DNA of 53,573 nt. It comes from Verrucomicrobiales bacterium. Lineage in GTDB: Bacteria; Verrucomicrobiota; Verrucomicrobiia; Verrucomicrobiales; DEV007. The first letter of the stretch is position 1. Each line of letters starts with the position of its first letter. This document shows positions 19,201 to 26,593 of this stretch, piece after piece. The notes below the pieces were generated by a model, which was not told where the DNA came from, made no database searches, and saw nothing but the letters and a program-made list of their open reading frames with translations. The position numbers and the translations under genes are program-made. The stretch is from positions 1 to 53,573 of the forward strand of contig JARGNG010000028.1 of assembly GCA_029213265.1 (NCBI GenBank). The letters are read 5' to 3'.

Positions 19201-19818
19201 CAGGCCCGAACCGAGGCCGAGAAGACACTGGCCGTCGCGCAGAAAACAGTAACCGACGGCAATAAGAAACTGGAGGAGAAGTCCACCAGTGTTCTGGAAC
19301 GGGCCCTGCAGCTCGTCTCAAGCCGCGCAGTGGCTGACTTAAAGAAGGAGGCGGTTGAACTCCAACCCGGTGTGAATCCTGAGAACACCCTGGTTGCATC
19401 GATTGATTCCGACCTCGATCCGGATCCCTTTGAGACAGGGGAGATGCCGGAAGAGATCGAACTCGGAGAGAAGATCGAAGCCGTCGCAGCCGAAACCATG
19501 GCTCACAAATCACGGGAGGAAATCGACAAAGAGGTCGAAGCACTTCGCCTCCGCCTCAACGAGATTGAAGGAATCCTCAAAAGCACCTACACGGAAGCCG
19601 ACAAGACCAAGGAAACCGTCATGAAAGCGGATCAGGTCGCACGGGAAACCCCGAAGGTGATTGCTGAAAGGACCAAGAAAGAGCAGGAGGCTGCCCGTCT
19701 CCTCGCCGAAGCGGAAGCCGAGCGGAAGCGCCAGGAAGCCGCTCTCGTTGAACAGAAAAAGCACATCGAAGAACTTCGTAAGAAGTATCTCGAGACATTT
19801 CCGAAGCGGGGAGAATAA
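16288..19818 (+). CDS. Giant exported fusion: cytochrome c, WD40 propeller and Ala-rich coiled coil
   Basis: 1176 residues. A signal peptide (VSTLVAGSLALLPSLFYGA) is followed by a planctomycete-type cytochrome c domain with CNNCH at 43-47 and a likely Met ligand at about 96 (FMPPKG). Residues about 155-455 carry six or seven WD40 repeats (for example VTDVDWRSDGNVLASCSEDGQIILW, abbreviated here to its WD-type pattern, and GKIKVWD). From about 458 to the end the protein is a very long coiled coil, rich in Ala, Lys and Glu. The domain order suggests a redox sensor or electron carrier on a propeller with a stalk or tether several tens of nanometres long. It is divergent from the DUF1501/PPC/DUF1549 unit, so probably functionally linked. 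Internal Ala/Lys repeats could make its length vary between strains. Confidence 0.88.
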   Translation: MNRSVSTLVAGSLALLPSLFYGADDKAKVTFVDDVLPILENKCNNCHNPDEAKGGLNLATFSAALSGGSGGEIVVSEDPGSSRLFTLSAHKEEPFMPPKGSMTTEKELKVISDWIAGGLLETKTSKARKSDKPKVDLNSISATGKPDGPPAMPEHLILEPEILTDRPNSVPAMAHSPWAPIVAVAGQKQVLLYHSEDFDLLGVLPYPEGFPQTLNFSPNGAYLSCGGGRAGKSGNVVAWDIKTGERILEVGKEYDIVLGADVSPDLKHAIMGGPKRNIKLWDTVAGEEINSIKKHPDWMLTAKYSPDGIIFATGGRNGGLYVWESATGYEFYTLKGHTKAVTDVDWRSDGNVLASCSEDGQIILWEMNEGKQVKKWAAHSGGALAVTFAPNGNLASVGRDKTVKIWQGDGKQLRSIAASDDIVLSVAFSHDNKRVFTGDWHGKIKVWDVENGAELAEIKPNPPTIEEQLAYSEKRIRELTGELPKLEQGVAAISKELADAKSQLASIEKTVAESTKARDTQKGTAAALDAKIKALTPQIEAAQKLLVTRQAATKTQNDAFNAANAALKPAQDTVATATNDWKAKEAGFQTATTNLNAAKTAAAKPALDAEKQKQHDQLAVARAAAEKAKQGADATLAAKSATRAPLAAALAQAKTNATAATNQLNAAKAALPAAETQLRNATAAREKADAALVEASKDGKTPPMNLVDAQMAAAQAERNAVAAVAASKANLAKIETGAKQANDAVAQSDATLKAVNTEIAKLQADQKAKTDLFAKADAAFKPLRDALAAGTAQLAKAKTDLVAKTTAYQQAEKLRNDAKAKLDASNTALAAATNKVNQIKATLAKAQGEEKTANDALVARKAELATATTQLAAAQATLKKAEESLAAAAKQKEGAIAKVTAIAKKDADTKKSIELAKAELEDSQFLVKKWQAAAINLTASKESEELEDMSIELEDMMEEEGEKKTEVAAATQARTEAEKTLAVAQKTVTDGNKKLEEKSTSVLERALQLVSSRAVADLKKEAVELQPGVNPENTLVASIDSDLDPDPFETGEMPEEIELGEKIEAVAAETMAHKSREEIDKEVEALRLRLNEIEGILKSTYTEADKTKETVMKADQVARETPKVIAERTKKEQEAARLLAEAEAERKRQEAALVEQKKHIEELRKKYLETFPKRGE

Positions 19819-19849
19819 GAGAGACCGACCCTGCATGGAAGCCTTCGCT

Positions 19850-19912
19850 CGGAAGACTTCCGTCCTCCGCTACCTTCGTCACCAACCCGTAGCGGAATTC
19901 GTGAGAATTCCG
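19850..19912. repeat. REP-like palindromic repeat pair (units 1 and 2)
   Basis: Two 24-nt units in inverted orientation: 19850-19873 (reverse) and 19889-19912 (forward). Each unit begins GTAGCGGA in its own orientation and folds into a hairpin. The forward copy has stem CGGAATTC/GAATTCCG around GTGA. They lie 31 nt after the stop of the cytochrome/WD40 gene. Six related units are found at 21897, 25033, 25076, 27473, 27519 and 27562. Confidence 0.75.
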
Positions 19913-19927
19913 TCCGCGTAGACTGCA

Positions 19928-19980
19928 CCCTCCGTTCCGGGCCCTCCGTTCCGGGCCCTCCGTTCCGGGCCCTCCGCCCG
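19928..19980. repeat. 14-bp tandem repeat (3 perfect copies plus partial)
   Basis: CCCTCCGTTCCGGG occurs three times head to tail at 19928-19941, 19942-19955 and 19956-19969, followed by a degenerate partial copy ending at 19980. The array is GC-rich and non-coding, between the convergent ends of the cytochrome/WD40 gene and the sulfatase gene. Such arrays change copy number by slippage. Confidence 0.85.
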
Positions 19981-20021
19981 GAAAGATTCCCATCCTCCGG
20001 CTACAGCTGCCCGCCGCCTCC

Positions 20022-21878
20022 TCACTGTTCCAGATCCATCAGGATCTTTTTGAGAAGGTTGCCGACGTAACCGTCAGCCCGGGGCGCTGGCTTTGCCGGC
20101 TTGCGGGGAAGCGCCTTGATCACTTCCAGATGAGGCTTGGCCAGGTCGTCTACGTAATCGAGAGCGTTGTTCGCGAGAATCGCTTCAAACACATCGCCCT
20201 CCGCTTGATTGGCATGGCTGAGAATCACTTCGAGCGCCCTCCCCTGCCCTTCTTTCGGACCGAAGCGGGCGAGAGTTTCCGCCGCAATGATCGCGACCGA
20301 GGCACACTCATCCTCCAGCGCCTTTACCAACGCGCTCTGACCCGCTTTCACTCCGGCCTCTTCGTGCATGAGCAAGCCCATCGCACCCCAATAACGAACC
20401 GCCAGATTCCCGTCACTCAGTAACTCGACGACGGCAGGAATGTCCTCTGCTTTCTGGGACGACGCGAGCTGGGCCGCTGCGAAGACGGCATCGAAGTCGT
20501 ATTTCGCCGGATCATGCCCGACTTCGTAGGGCGTCGTGCCCACACTTCGTTTGTGAATCTCGGCCTCGGGCAGAAATCCGATGTCGCGAATGTCTTTCTC
20601 CCAGGCAACGTGAGCAGCCCGCATTTCGTCAAGAATCTCCGCGTGCTCCGGAGATCCCACCAGGTTGTTCACCTCGTCCGGATCGGTCTCGAGATCATAG
20701 AGTTCTTCGGAAGGCTTCTTTTTCCAGAAATGCGATTGGGCCTCGGTCAGTACCCCGGCATGAAACATTTCGTGCCACACTTTCGTAGTCGAAGTCTGGA
20801 ACATATAATCAATGTACTGCCCGTAGATGCGGTGGGGCATGTACTGGCGAATGTAGATGTAGCGTTTCCCGAAGACGGTGCGGACGAGATCGTATCGCTC
20901 ATCCATCCGCCCGCGAAATCCATAGCTGTATTTCCCGCCCTCTTTCTCGAATTTCCCTGCGAAAGCGGAGCCGTCCATCCACTCCTTTGGCTCGATGCCA
21001 ACCAGGCTCAACATCGTCGGAGCGAGATCAATAAAACCCACCCGCCGATCGCTGGTGCCACCGGCCTCATATTCATCCGGAGCGAGATGCTTCCATTCTT
21101 CGGGAACATGCATCATGAAGGGCACGTGCAGGCCGGAATTATAGGGCCAGCGCTTATTTCGCGGCATTCCGGAACCGTGATCGCCCCAGTATATTACGAT
21201 GGTGTCATCAGCGTGGCCCGCTTCCTCCAGCTCTTTCAGTGCCTGACCGACTTCCTCGTCCATCTGGGTGATCCGATCATAGTACTGCGCCCAGTCCTTG
21301 CGTACCTCCGGAGTGTCGGGGTGGTAAGCCGGAATCCGCGCCTTCGCCGGATCGTGAATGCGATGCTTGTCCTCGATCGGGTTTCGAATCTTGGATTCGT
21401 GAGAAATCGTGAAGTTAAACACCGAGAAAAACGGCTGACCCTCAGGTCCGTTTTTCCAATGCCCCTTCCTGCCGCTCTCATCCCAGACGTCATCCCCTTT
21501 CGCGAGGTTGTAGTCTTCCTTGGAATTGTTGGTGGTGTAGTAACCTATCTCCCGAAGATAGGCCGGAAAGAGCTTCATCATTTGCGGCAGTGGCAGGAAC
21601 GACCGCATGTGCTCCGCGCCGGTTGCCGGAGGAAATACCCCGGAAATAATGGTCGTCCGCGCCGGGGCACAAACAGGAGCATTCGAGCTGGCTCTCGTAT
21701 AGCGGAGGCTGCGGGTTGCGAAAGCATCCAGATTCGGAGTCATCGCATAGTCGTCGCCATAGCAACCAAGATGTGGGCCATTGTCCTCCGAGGAGACCCA
21801 GAGAATGTTGGGCAGATCAGCCGCACGGAGCGAACACGCACCAAAGAGAACAAGAAGCAGGACAGAAAAATTCTTCAT
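20022..21878 (-). CDS. Exported sulfatase with C-terminal HEAT-like repeats
   Basis: 618 residues from ATG at 21878 (signal peptide FSVLLLVLFGACSLRA). The sulfatase core has the metal-binding start NILWVSSEDNGPHLGCYG, the formylglycine signature CAPAR (within NAPVCAPARTTIISG) and a DHGSGMPRNKRW segment. The Cys of CAPAR must be oxidised to formylglycine by a maturation enzyme not encoded here. After the catalytic domain, residues about 490-600 form HEAT-like helical repeats (VVELLSDGNLAVRYWGAMGL), an appendage common in PVC sulfatases. Substrate is unknown, but sulfated polysaccharides such as fucoidan or carrageenan are typical for marine Verrucomicrobia. A REP-like unit lies in its 5' leader. 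Confidence 0.92.
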   Translation of the reverse strand: MKNFSVLLLVLFGACSLRAADLPNILWVSSEDNGPHLGCYGDDYAMTPNLDAFATRSLRYTRASSNAPVCAPARTTIISGVFPPATGAEHMRSFLPLPQMMKLFPAYLREIGYYTTNNSKEDYNLAKGDDVWDESGRKGHWKNGPEGQPFFSVFNFTISHESKIRNPIEDKHRIHDPAKARIPAYHPDTPEVRKDWAQYYDRITQMDEEVGQALKELEEAGHADDTIVIYWGDHGSGMPRNKRWPYNSGLHVPFMMHVPEEWKHLAPDEYEAGGTSDRRVGFIDLAPTMLSLVGIEPKEWMDGSAFAGKFEKEGGKYSYGFRGRMDERYDLVRTVFGKRYIYIRQYMPHRIYGQYIDYMFQTSTTKVWHEMFHAGVLTEAQSHFWKKKPSEELYDLETDPDEVNNLVGSPEHAEILDEMRAAHVAWEKDIRDIGFLPEAEIHKRSVGTTPYEVGHDPAKYDFDAVFAAAQLASSQKAEDIPAVVELLSDGNLAVRYWGAMGLLMHEEAGVKAGQSALVKALEDECASVAIIAAETLARFGPKEGQGRALEVILSHANQAEGDVFEAILANNALDYVDDLAKPHLEVIKALPRKPAKPAPRADGYVGNLLKKILMDLEQ

Positions 21879-21896
21879 ACGCACGATTTCAGAAAC

Positions 21897-21920
21897 GTAA
21901 CGGAAGTCGTAAGACTTTCG
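21897..21920 (+). repeat. REP-like palindromic unit 3
   Basis: A 24-nt copy of the dispersed repeat with one change in the head (GTAACGGA) and stem CGGAAGTC/GACTTTCG around GTAA. It sits 18 nt upstream of the sulfatase ATG, so it would lie in that gene's mRNA leader or promoter. Confidence 0.65.
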
Positions 21921-22062
21921 ACCGTTCGTTCCAAGCAAATTCGACGTTATTGAGGGAGGCGAAAGACGGTTTCAGTCACGAATTAACTCCGCATTCACCA
22001 GGGAAAGACGAAACTCCCACGATTCGTGATGCCAGTGCAGAGCCCGGCTCCGGCTTCGCATT

Positions 22063-22095
22063 CAACAGGGTCAGGTCATTGACGCAACCCTGTTG
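22063..22095 (-). terminator. Hairpin after the second sulfatase gene (possible terminator)
   Basis: A 9-bp perfect stem, CAACAGGGT/ACCCTGTTG (22063-22071 and 22087-22095), starts 4 nt beyond the sulfatase stop codon. There is no T-tract, so it may be a Rho-associated 3' hairpin protecting the mRNA end rather than a strong intrinsic terminator. Confidence 0.5.
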
Positions 22096-22099
22096 GAGG

Positions 22100-23542
22100 T
22101 CACCCCTTGTAGTCCGGATTCGGCTTTGGAAATTTCGCTCCGGTCTTTTTCAATTCATTGATGAGCCACTCGTCGAGCATCTTCACCGTTTCCTGATTCT
22201 CATCGGCGAGGTTGTTCTCTTCGGAAAGATCCGCTCGAAGATCATATAATTCGTGGCCGCCTTCCCACCACTTGATCAGTTTCCAGTCGCCCCGTCGCAA
22301 AATCGAATACGGGCCGGGGGCGTGACGGTAGTGAGGAAAATGCCACAAGAGATCAACCCGATTGATCCGGGCCTCTCCCCCGCTCTGGAAATGATTCGCG
22401 AGAGACTTGCCGTCGACAGGCCGGTCCGAAGGGAGATTCACGCCGGCCATTTCGAGAAAGGTCGGAAAGATGTCGACCGATGTCACCGGAGTGTCGCTCA
22501 CTTTTCCGGACGGTATGCCGCCGGGCCAGCGCACCAGAAAGGGAACACGAATTCCACCCTCGTAGGCATACCCTTTTCCGCTCCGAAGCGGCGCGTTGTC
22601 CGTCGGGTTGTTCTTATTGTCGAGCCCCCCGTTGTCACTGGTGAAAAGAATCACGGTCCGGTCGTCGATCCCGTGCTTTTCCAATGCTTCGAGAAGCTTG
22701 CCGGTCGAATGATCGACCGACTCCACCATCGCGGCATACTTGGCATTCTTCTGCGTCGCACCCGGCTTGTCTTTGTATTTGGCCGCCATTTCATCAGTCG
22801 CCTGAATGGGCGTATGAACCGCGTAGTGAGACATCTGAATGAAGAACGGTTTGTCTTTCCAGCCGGCGATCAGCTCGACCGCTTCATCAGCCTCGCGGTG
22901 AGTCAGATACTCTCCCGGATTCCGTCCGGGCAGCTTGTAGATTCCCTCCCGCAAGGATTCGTGTTTTCCCTTGGGCTGATTAAACGGATCAAAGTAGGAC
23001 GGCGGCTGCCCGTAGTCGCACCCCCCCCGGTTTTCGAGAAAGCCCTGGTGCTCGGGAAACCAGTCGGGATCACCGAGATGCCATTTCCCGATGTAGGCGG
23101 TCTTATACCCGTTTTCCTTGAGCTTCTCGGCGATGGTGATCTCTTCGTGCTCCATCCAGAAAGGATTGGGAGGGCAAAGCAGCTTGTTCTTCGGCCCGCC
23201 CACATACTCTGTCGGGTTCGCTTCGGGCGTTCCGCGATTTCCCCGCTGAAAGCGCGAGCGAATCCAGTCCGTCACGCCGAGACGATGAGGATGCCTACCT
23301 GTTTGCACGGCTGCCCGGGTGGGCGAACAAACCGCGCAGGCCGCGTAGCCATTGGTAAATCGAATCCCCTCTTCGGCAATACGATCAATGTTCGGCGTCT
23401 TGTAAAAATCGCTTCCCTGGCAGGACAGGTCCATCCAGCCCATGTCATCGACGAGGATGAGGATGAAGTTGAGAGGACGATCGTCGGCTTTCGCAGACAG
23501 TGCGGCCGCGACCAGGGCAAGGATGAGAACGAAATGTTTCAT
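22100..23542 (-). CDS. Exported arylsulfatase A-like sulfatase
   Basis: 480 residues, signal peptide FVLILALVAAALSAKA. Family hallmarks are the metal-binding LVDDMGWMDLSCQGSDFY start, the formylglycine signature CSPTR (AACAVCSPTRAAVQTGRHP), KWHLGD, and FTSDNGG in the C-terminal half. Length fits the classical arylsulfatase family (about 450-550). It hydrolyses sulfate esters after Cys-to-formylglycine conversion; the natural substrate cannot be deduced. It ends a two-gene unit: the Gfo/Idh/MocA gene lies 18 nt upstream on the same strand. Confidence 0.94.
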   Translation of the reverse strand: MKHFVLILALVAAALSAKADDRPLNFILILVDDMGWMDLSCQGSDFYKTPNIDRIAEEGIRFTNGYAACAVCSPTRAAVQTGRHPHRLGVTDWIRSRFQRGNRGTPEANPTEYVGGPKNKLLCPPNPFWMEHEEITIAEKLKENGYKTAYIGKWHLGDPDWFPEHQGFLENRGGCDYGQPPSYFDPFNQPKGKHESLREGIYKLPGRNPGEYLTHREADEAVELIAGWKDKPFFIQMSHYAVHTPIQATDEMAAKYKDKPGATQKNAKYAAMVESVDHSTGKLLEALEKHGIDDRTVILFTSDNGGLDNKNNPTDNAPLRSGKGYAYEGGIRVPFLVRWPGGIPSGKVSDTPVTSVDIFPTFLEMAGVNLPSDRPVDGKSLANHFQSGGEARINRVDLLWHFPHYRHAPGPYSILRRGDWKLIKWWEGGHELYDLRADLSEENNLADENQETVKMLDEWLINELKKTGAKFPKPNPDYKG

Positions 23543-23560
23543 AAAATAGAAAGAGTAAGA

Positions 23561-24895
23561 TTACACCGTCGGATACTCCCACGGCCCGCGATAGTCCCGC
23601 GTCAGCAGGGCGGCGGCTTCTTCATCGCCCGGAATGGTTTCCTTCTCCCCGTCCCACTGAATGCTTCGCCCCACTTTCAGGCTGATCATGCCAAGCAGGC
23701 TCATGTTCGTCGCTAGATGTCCGATTTCAACATCGGCGACGGGAAGCCGCTTCTCTTCGATGCATTCAATGAAGTCGCGCCAGAGCGGCGGGACGTTGTG
23801 GCCGTCCTTCTCGTTGTCGAATTTCGGGTCCTGGTGGACAGGCTCCCCTTTCGTCGGGTAGAAAGTCCAGCCGTCCCGCCATCCCATGTGAAACGTCCCC
23901 TTCGTTCCGTAGAAATAACATCCAACACGGGACTTTTCGGCATCGTTTCCGGCAAATCGGCGGTGCTCCCAAACTGCGGTGAAGTTTTCAAATTCGTAGG
24001 TCGCGACCTGATGATCGGGAGCATCCGTTGTCTGCTCCTTTTCGTTGAGAATGACCGGCCCCTTTATCGGGCGACCGCCCGTTGAATATACGCTTTTGGG
24101 ATGCTTCTCATCCGACCACCAGAGAATCTGATCGAGCCAGTGAACGCCCCAGTCACCGAGAGTCCCGTTTGCAAAATCGAGAAAGTTACGGAACCCGCCC
24201 GGATGAATTTTCTTATTAAAAGGCCGCATCGGGGCCGGCCCGCAATAGAGATCCCAGTTCAGATTTTTCGGCACCTCGGAATTGGCGGTCGGAGTTTCGA
24301 ATCCTCCCCCTCCATGAGCGAAGGCACGGATCATCCCGATGTCGCCGGCACCACCTTCTTTCAGGAATTTCATTCCACTGACATGGTGAGGACCGATCCG
24401 GCGGTGCATTCCCACCTGAACGACCCGGTCGGCGGCGCGTGCCGCTTCAACCATCGCTCGGCTCTCCCCGATCGTGTGTCCGGTTGGTTTTTCGACAAAG
24501 ACATGGGCCCCCGCCTCGATGCAGGCGATCCCCTGGAGGGCATGCCAGTGATCCGGGGTCGAAATGATCGCAATCTCGATCTCTTCTTTCTCCAGCATTT
24601 CCCGATAGTCCTCATACATATTCGGAAATTTTCCGGTGAGCCCCTCCACTTCGTCCGCAGAGACTTCGAGTTCGTCGGAGTCGACGTCACAGAGTGCGAC
24701 CACATCACAGGAACCATCTTCGATCGCGACACGCAAAATGTTCATTCCCCACCAGCCTGAACCGATCAATGCGGTTCGGTATTTTTTCCCGGATTTCGAC
24801 TGGGCTCGAATGAACGGAGCGGCGGAGGCACCGGCAAATGCGGCCGTTCCGAGCGAGGTTCCGAGAAATCGTCTGCGGTTGAAAGAGTCGGTCAT
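23561..24895 (-). CDS. Tat-exported Gfo/Idh/MocA family oxidoreductase
   Basis: 444 residues. The ATG at 24895 starts a twin-arginine leader (FNRRRFLGTSLG); the longer upstream frame has no such feature. The Rossmann nucleotide-binding domain is visible as TALIGSGWWGMNILRVA, STPDHWHALQ and the family motif VFVEKPTGHT with the conserved Lys. The C-terminal alpha/beta domain follows (GTLGDWGVHWLDQI). Exported Gfo/Idh/MocA proteins of this type are very numerous in Planctomycetes and Verrucomicrobia and act on sugars or sugar acids with tightly bound NAD(P). Pairing with the sulfatase 18 nt downstream suggests joint processing of a sulfated glycan (inference). Confidence 0.92.
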   Translation of the reverse strand: MTDSFNRRRFLGTSLGTAAFAGASAAPFIRAQSKSGKKYRTALIGSGWWGMNILRVAIEDGSCDVVALCDVDSDELEVSADEVEGLTGKFPNMYEDYREMLEKEEIEIAIISTPDHWHALQGIACIEAGAHVFVEKPTGHTIGESRAMVEAARAADRVVQVGMHRRIGPHHVSGMKFLKEGGAGDIGMIRAFAHGGGGFETPTANSEVPKNLNWDLYCGPAPMRPFNKKIHPGGFRNFLDFANGTLGDWGVHWLDQILWWSDEKHPKSVYSTGGRPIKGPVILNEKEQTTDAPDHQVATYEFENFTAVWEHRRFAGNDAEKSRVGCYFYGTKGTFHMGWRDGWTFYPTKGEPVHQDPKFDNEKDGHNVPPLWRDFIECIEEKRLPVADVEIGHLATNMSLLGMISLKVGRSIQWDGEKETIPGDEEAAALLTRDYRGPWEYPTV

Positions 24896-25032
24896 AAAAA
24901 AGGGATTTTCGTTGGAAGGGAAGGTGGCACGCCTGTGAGGTAAACGCGACGTACGCGATTCCGATGATGAAGTAGGCAAGTTCACTTGCCAAGTATTCTG
25001 AGATGCGAAATTGCTGGAGCTCCACACCCCCC

Positions 25033-25099
25033 GTAGCGGAAAACGTCCGTTTTTCGACATGGCAGATCAACTGTGCGAAAGCCTCACGGCTTCCGCTAC
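25033..25099. repeat. REP-like palindromic repeat pair (units 4 and 5)
   Basis: Units at 25033-25056 (forward, stem CGGAAAAC/GTTTTTCG) and 25076-25099 (reverse; reading the minus strand, stem CGGAAGCC/GGCTTTCG around GTGA) face each other with a 19-nt spacer. They fill the gap between the divergent oxidoreductase and LMW-phosphatase genes. Confidence 0.75.
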
Positions 25100-25144
25100 G
25101 CTCCTTCATTTGACAACTCCCGCCGCGACTGGCAGTCATTTCCC

Positions 25145-25633
25145 ATGCCGAACCCGACCCGTCTTCTGTTCGTTTGCCTCGGAAACATCTGCCGCTCCCC
25201 CTCCGGCGAGAATGTGATGCGCCATCTCATCGAAAGGGAAGGTCTTGCCGACAATTTCGTAATCGACTCAGCCGGAACGGCAGGCTGGCATGTGGGAAAG
25301 AAACCGGACTCCCGAATGACCAGCGCAGCTCAAAACCGGGGCATCCCCATGCAGGGTCGGGCCCGGCAGGTCAGCCCGGATGACTTCGCCTCTTTCGACT
25401 GGATTTTTGCGATGGACCACAGCAACTACGCAGACCTCCTCGAGGTGCGTGACCGATGTCCCGATCCGACCGCCCGTCTCGTGCGCTTTTGCGAATTCTG
25501 CGAAGAGCAGGACGACGAGGAGGTGCCCGATCCCTACTACGGCGGCCCCGAGGGATTCGAAAAAGTGCTCGACCTTCTCGAGGACGGCTGCGTTTCTTTT
25601 CTTCAGAAGTGGCGCACCGGTTCGCTGCCATGA
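25145..25633 (+). CDS. Low-molecular-weight protein tyrosine phosphatase family (possible ribulosamine-5-phosphatase)
   Basis: 162 residues from ATG at 25145. The phosphate-binding loop CLGNICRSPSGE contains the nucleophilic Cys and the Arg of the CX5R motif, and DPYYGG near residue 125 provides the general-acid Asp. The frame upstream of 25145 has no homology-like features and overlaps a repeat. The stop codon overlaps the start of the fructosamine-kinase gene (ATGA), implying translational coupling. LMW phosphatases can dephosphorylate protein-bound ribulosamine 5-phosphate, the step before the kinase reaction encoded next door, so deglycation is more likely than tyrosine signalling here. 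Confidence 0.92.
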   Translation: MPNPTRLLFVCLGNICRSPSGENVMRHLIEREGLADNFVIDSAGTAGWHVGKKPDSRMTSAAQNRGIPMQGRARQVSPDDFASFDWIFAMDHSNYADLLEVRDRCPDPTARLVRFCEFCEEQDDEEVPDPYYGGPEGFEKVLDLLEDGCVSFLQKWRTGSLP

Positions 25634-26499
25634 TGGCTCCCGGCATTGTCGACCAAATTGAAAAGGAAACAGGGCAGCGAATTCCCCCCTCGTCGGGGCG
25701 ACCCGTTTCCGGTGGCTGCATCCATCAATCAGCGATCTTCGAAACAGAGGACGGCCACTCTCTTTTTGTGAAACAAAACAGCGCCGGAGCACTGCCTCTC
25801 TTCGAAACAGAATTCCGGAGCCTCAAATGGATGGCATCGTCGGAAACCGTTCGCGTCCCCCACCCTTTCTGTTGCGGCAAAGTGGACCAAACCGCTTTTT
25901 TTGCGATGGAGGCACTGACGCTCTCGAACCGTTCCGATTCGGAGTCAAACCGCCGGACAGGTCGAGCACTGGCCCGCCTCCACAATGTAGTCGGTGATCG
26001 CTTCGGAGCCGATCTCAACAATTTCATCGGGGCAACGCCTCAGCCGAATCCGTGGACGGACTCCTGGGCGGACTTCTTCACGGAGCACCGACTCAGGCAT
26101 CAGTTTCAGCTCGCTGCGAAACGGGGACGGACCTTTCCGGAGCAGGAGCAACTACTCCGCTCCGTCCATTCTCATCTTTCGAGTCTCGACATCGAGCCAT
26201 CCCTCCTTCACGGCGACTTGTGGGGAGGAAATGCGAGCTACGACGAAAAGGGCGAACCTGTCCTCTTTGATCCCGCGTCCTATTTGGGTGATCGCGAAGC
26301 CGACATCGCTTTCACCCGTGTCTTCGGTGGATTCGGGCCGGGATTCTATGATGCGTATCGGGAGTCGCACCAGGAACCGGAACCGATTCGGACAACGATT
26401 TACAATCTCTACCACATCCTCAATCACTATGTTCTGTTCGGGGGCGGCTATGCGAATCAGGCAGAAGGAATGATGAAGGAAATCCTTCAGGAGTTATGA
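25630..26499 (+). CDS. Fructosamine kinase family protein (ketosamine 3-kinase, protein deglycation)
   Basis: 289 residues from ATG at 25630, which overlaps the phosphatase stop; a second ATG follows directly. The fold is aminoglycoside-phosphotransferase-like: SGGCIHQSAIFETEDG for nucleotide binding, FVKQN with the ATP-binding Lys, LLHGDLWGGN as the catalytic loop, and LFDPASYLGDREADIAF for metal binding. Fructosamine-3-kinase homologues of bacteria phosphorylate ribulosamines or erythrulosamines on proteins, which then decompose and free the lysine. Coupled to the LMW phosphatase, it probably repairs damage by sugar phosphates. Confidence 0.92.
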   Translation: MMAPGIVDQIEKETGQRIPPSSGRPVSGGCIHQSAIFETEDGHSLFVKQNSAGALPLFETEFRSLKWMASSETVRVPHPFCCGKVDQTAFFAMEALTLSNRSDSESNRRTGRALARLHNVVGDRFGADLNNFIGATPQPNPWTDSWADFFTEHRLRHQFQLAAKRGRTFPEQEQLLRSVHSHLSSLDIEPSLLHGDLWGGNASYDEKGEPVLFDPASYLGDREADIAFTRVFGGFGPGFYDAYRESHQEPEPIRTTIYNLYHILNHYVLFGGGYANQAEGMMKEILQEL

Positions 26500-26593
26500 A
26501 CCAACTGCCAGAAATCGTCTTTTGCAATATTTTTTTATTGTTTATCGGTAACTTTTCATTGCTTTACACCCAAAATCGGCAAATGATGACGGT

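Noticed and set aside
20514..23716. Two plus-strand frames of about 480 codons (20514-21953 and 22253-23716)
   Set aside because: Both are antisense shadows of the two sulfatase genes, without signal peptides or recognised motifs.
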